Shown: piece by piece, positions 6,189-7,870 of the stretch
How positions within the stretch are numbered: the first letter of the stretch is position 1
Layout of the letters: each line of letters starts with the position of its first letter
Assembly: GCA_002690085.1 (NCBI GenBank)
Contig: NZDM01000105.1
Coordinates: forward strand, 1 to 7,870
Direction: 5' to 3'
DNA: 7,870 nt
From: Flavobacteriaceae bacterium
Lineage (GTDB): Bacteria > Bacteroidota > Bacteroidia > Flavobacteriales > Flavobacteriaceae
Notes under the pieces: model-generated
Seen by the model: the letters and a program-made list of their open reading frames with translations, nothing else
Told to the model about the DNA's origin: nothing
Database searches by the model: none
Position numbers and translations under genes: made by a program

Positions 6189-7469
6189 GTGAAACTACCT
6201 TCCATTCTTAACAATAATTTAATTTTAAAAATCACCTCTTTAAATTCTTTGGTTGTTGGTACACGTCTTTTAATTTCTCTATTGGTACAAAATCTTTTAG
6301 CGTCTTACACAGGACAAGCGGGCATTGCCAAGGTAGGTCAGATTCGAAATATCTCTAATATTTTAATGAGTGTTTCTTCCTTAGGCGTTTTTAATGGGGT
6401 TGTAAAATATGTATCTGAATACAAAAACAACCAGGAGGGGCTCCTGAAATTATTTTCTACAGTATTTGTGTTGTCGAGCATTGCCACCTTCACGCTTTCC
6501 CTTTTTATGTTTTTTGGTGCTGACATGCTCTCTCAATGGTTGTTTTTCACAGAAGCCTACAGCGCTGTATTTAAAATCTTGGCAGTTGCAGCCCCTTTTA
6601 TTGCAATGAACCGTATTTTTAATGGTGTTATAAATGGAATTTCAGCCTACAAAATACATGCAAAGATTGAAATTATTTGGTACACATTAGCCTCATTATT
6701 GCTTTTGGTCAGCTTATATTATAACAATATTGAAGGCGTCCTTTTAGCGATTGCTGTCACCCCCATTGTTCAGTTTTTAGTGCTTATCTTTATTTTTGGA
6801 AATACGCTGAAAGACTACATTATTTTTAAAAAATTGTCTTTCAAAACCCCGCTTTTGAAAGCCCTTCTTGGATTTGCATTAATGTCTTTTGTTGGCACTG
6901 TTTTTTTAAATTTTATTGAAATTGAACTTCGAACACTAATTTCGGATCGTGTCAGTGAAAATGAAGCAGGAGTTTGGACTGCAATGTCCTCAATTTCTAA
7001 AATTTACATGCAATTTTTAGTACTGATTTTTCCAATATACATCTTACCGAATTATGCAAAAATTAATTCACTTGCTCCGTTTAAGAAACAAGTTAAGAAA
7101 ATATTTAAGTCACTACTCCCTTTGGTTTTTGTGGGAATGCTTTCGGTTTATTTATGTAAAAATCAAATTATCGAAATTATATACACAGATGCATTTTTGT
7201 CAATGGTTCCACTTTTTAAATGGCAGTTATTAGCCGACTTCACGAAGTTTTTGGCGGTTGTTTTGGCCTATTATTTTATTTCAAAGAACGCCTTTGGTTA
7301 TTTTATATTGACAGAGCTATTTTCTTTAGTACTCTATTTTATTTTTGCAAAAGTATTCATTTCAGATTTCGGTACAGAAGGGGTCGTTATTGCTAACTTG
7401 TTGCGTTATTTTTGTTATTTGATCATGGTATTTATAGCTATTTTTCATTACTTTAAGTTCCGTAAATAA
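6189..7469 (+). CDS. Wzx-type flippase for lipid-linked polysaccharide (O-antigen translocase)
   Basis: An integral membrane protein of 426 residues with about 12 predicted helices (roughly 13-38, 55-75, 88-109, 125-150, 160-179, 182-204, 222-241, 261-285, 305-323, 340-363, 369-390, 396-420). This is the size and layout of the MOP-superfamily polysaccharide exporters. The N-terminal pattern, with a first helix followed by SYTGQAGIAKVGQIRNISNIL and then SSLGVFNGVVKYVSEYK (62-79), matches WzxE-like flippases, where GVFNGVxKYV is characteristic. Its role would be to move undecaprenyl-diphosphate-linked glycan across the inner membrane. The start is GTG 6189: an in-frame stop at 6171-6173 rules out a much longer form, and the first downstream ATG would cut away the first helix. 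A probable phosphoethanolamine transferase gene follows after 8 bp. Which glycan is moved is unknown; no glycosyltransferase is visible in the window. Confidence 0.87.
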   Translation: MKLPSILNNNLILKITSLNSLVVGTRLLISLLVQNLLASYTGQAGIAKVGQIRNISNILMSVSSLGVFNGVVKYVSEYKNNQEGLLKLFSTVFVLSSIATFTLSLFMFFGADMLSQWLFFTEAYSAVFKILAVAAPFIAMNRIFNGVINGISAYKIHAKIEIIWYTLASLLLLVSLYYNNIEGVLLAIAVTPIVQFLVLIFIFGNTLKDYIIFKKLSFKTPLLKALLGFALMSFVGTVFLNFIEIELRTLISDRVSENEAGVWTAMSSISKIYMQFLVLIFPIYILPNYAKINSLAPFKKQVKKIFKSLLPLVFVGMLSVYLCKNQIIEIIYTDAFLSMVPLFKWQLLADFTKFLAVVLAYYFISKNAFGYFILTELFSLVLYFIFAKVFISDFGTEGVVIANLLRYFCYLIMVFIAIFHYFKFRK

Positions 7470-7477
7470 TAAACTTT

Positions 7478-7870
7478 ATGGCATTGTTCGTTTCATCACA
7501 ATTAAACCACTTTGCAAAACTTTTTTCGCTGTATTTCATTGTATTGATACCAAGCTTTGCTGCGGTATTGATTTCTACAGAACTGAATTGGTCTTTGGTT
7601 TGTAATTTTATAGAAAGTGTCCTCTTTGGGATTCTTATTGTAATGGTTATTTCATTTTTAAAAAAATCAACTTTTAAGCGGATATCAAATTACATTTTAT
7701 TTTTATTTTTCACCTTTTGTACATACACAGAAACGGTTTATTTTTTAATTTATAAAACCTATTTCAGTCCCTCTACAATTTTTGTATTTTTTGATTCAAA
7801 TCCTCAGGAAGCATCAGAGTTTTTAGCATTTTATTCAACCAAGCCAATAATTGTTTTAACATTGATAACA
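7478..7870 (+). CDS. Probable phosphoethanolamine transferase, N-terminal membrane part, 3'-truncated by window edge
   Basis: An open frame of 131 codons from ATG 7478 to the window end, with no stop. Three clear membrane helices are predicted at about 13-32, 40-61 and 70-91, and a fourth starts near 122. The segment FFDSNPQEASEFLAFY (105 on) resembles the conserved NxxEAxEFL element that follows the early helices in EptA/EptC-type phosphoethanolamine transferases. That family normally has about five N-terminal helices and a periplasmic alkaline-phosphatase-like (sulfatase-fold) catalytic domain; the latter would lie outside the window and is unseen. Such enzymes move phosphoethanolamine from phosphatidylethanolamine to lipid A, core sugars or periplasmic glycans. 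Only 8 bp separate it from the flippase gene, so the two are likely co-transcribed, consistent with a shared envelope-glycan role. Another sulfatase-fold membrane enzyme remains possible. Confidence 0.7.
   Translation, partial: MALFVSSQLNHFAKLFSLYFIVLIPSFAAVLISTELNWSLVCNFIESVLFGILIVMVISFLKKSTFKRISNYILFLFFTFCTYTETVYFLIYKTYFSPSTIFVFFDSNPQEASEFLAFYSTKPIIVLTLIT

Noticed and set aside
6893..6910. TGGCAC resembling a sigma-54 -24 element
   Set aside because: It lies inside the flippase gene and no TTGC follows at the required spacing. I found no convincing -24/-12 promoter in the window.

Overview
The window looks like ordinary chromosomal DNA from a Bacteroidota species, most probably of the Flavobacteriaceae. 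It is A+T-rich and start codons lack clear Shine-Dalgarno sequences. The one divergent promoter region carries two boxes of the Bacteroidota TAnnTTTG (-7) type, and the encoded proteins have the flavour of that phylum (LSKGM-type ABC signature, short sigma-54 activator, YgjV-like small protein). No mobile element, CRISPR array, rRNA or tRNA is visible. Family assignments come from motif recognition, not database searches.

Layout: (1) 1-3091, plus strand. The end of an ABC-2 exporter ATPase overlaps its permease by 4 bp (ATGA). A sigma-54 activator/response regulator follows 25 bp later; it has a receiver and an AAA+ domain but no room for a DNA-binding domain. (2) 3153-3971, minus strand. kdsA, for the Kdo-8-phosphate synthase of LPS core synthesis, converges on the regulator. 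(3) 3972-4086. A 115-bp divergent regulatory region holds one -7 box in each direction and a concentric dyad. (4) 4087-7870, plus strand. typA/bipA (ribosome-associated GTPase) abuts a 79-residue YgjV/SWEET-like membrane protein gene. After a 62-bp gap with a perfect 8-bp stem hairpin come a Wzx-type polysaccharide flippase and, 8 bp further, the N-terminal membrane part of a probable phosphoethanolamine transferase that runs off the right edge.

The common theme is the cell envelope: an ABC-2 exporter, Kdo synthesis, a lipid-linked glycan flippase and a probable lipid A/glycan phosphoethanolamine transferase. BipA and an activator lacking a DNA-binding domain are the regulatory elements. I see no convincing new multi-gene system. 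The items most worth a second look are the truncated sigma-54 activator with its GAFTSA loop, the concentric dyad between kdsA and typA, and the hairpin before the GTG start of the flippase gene.
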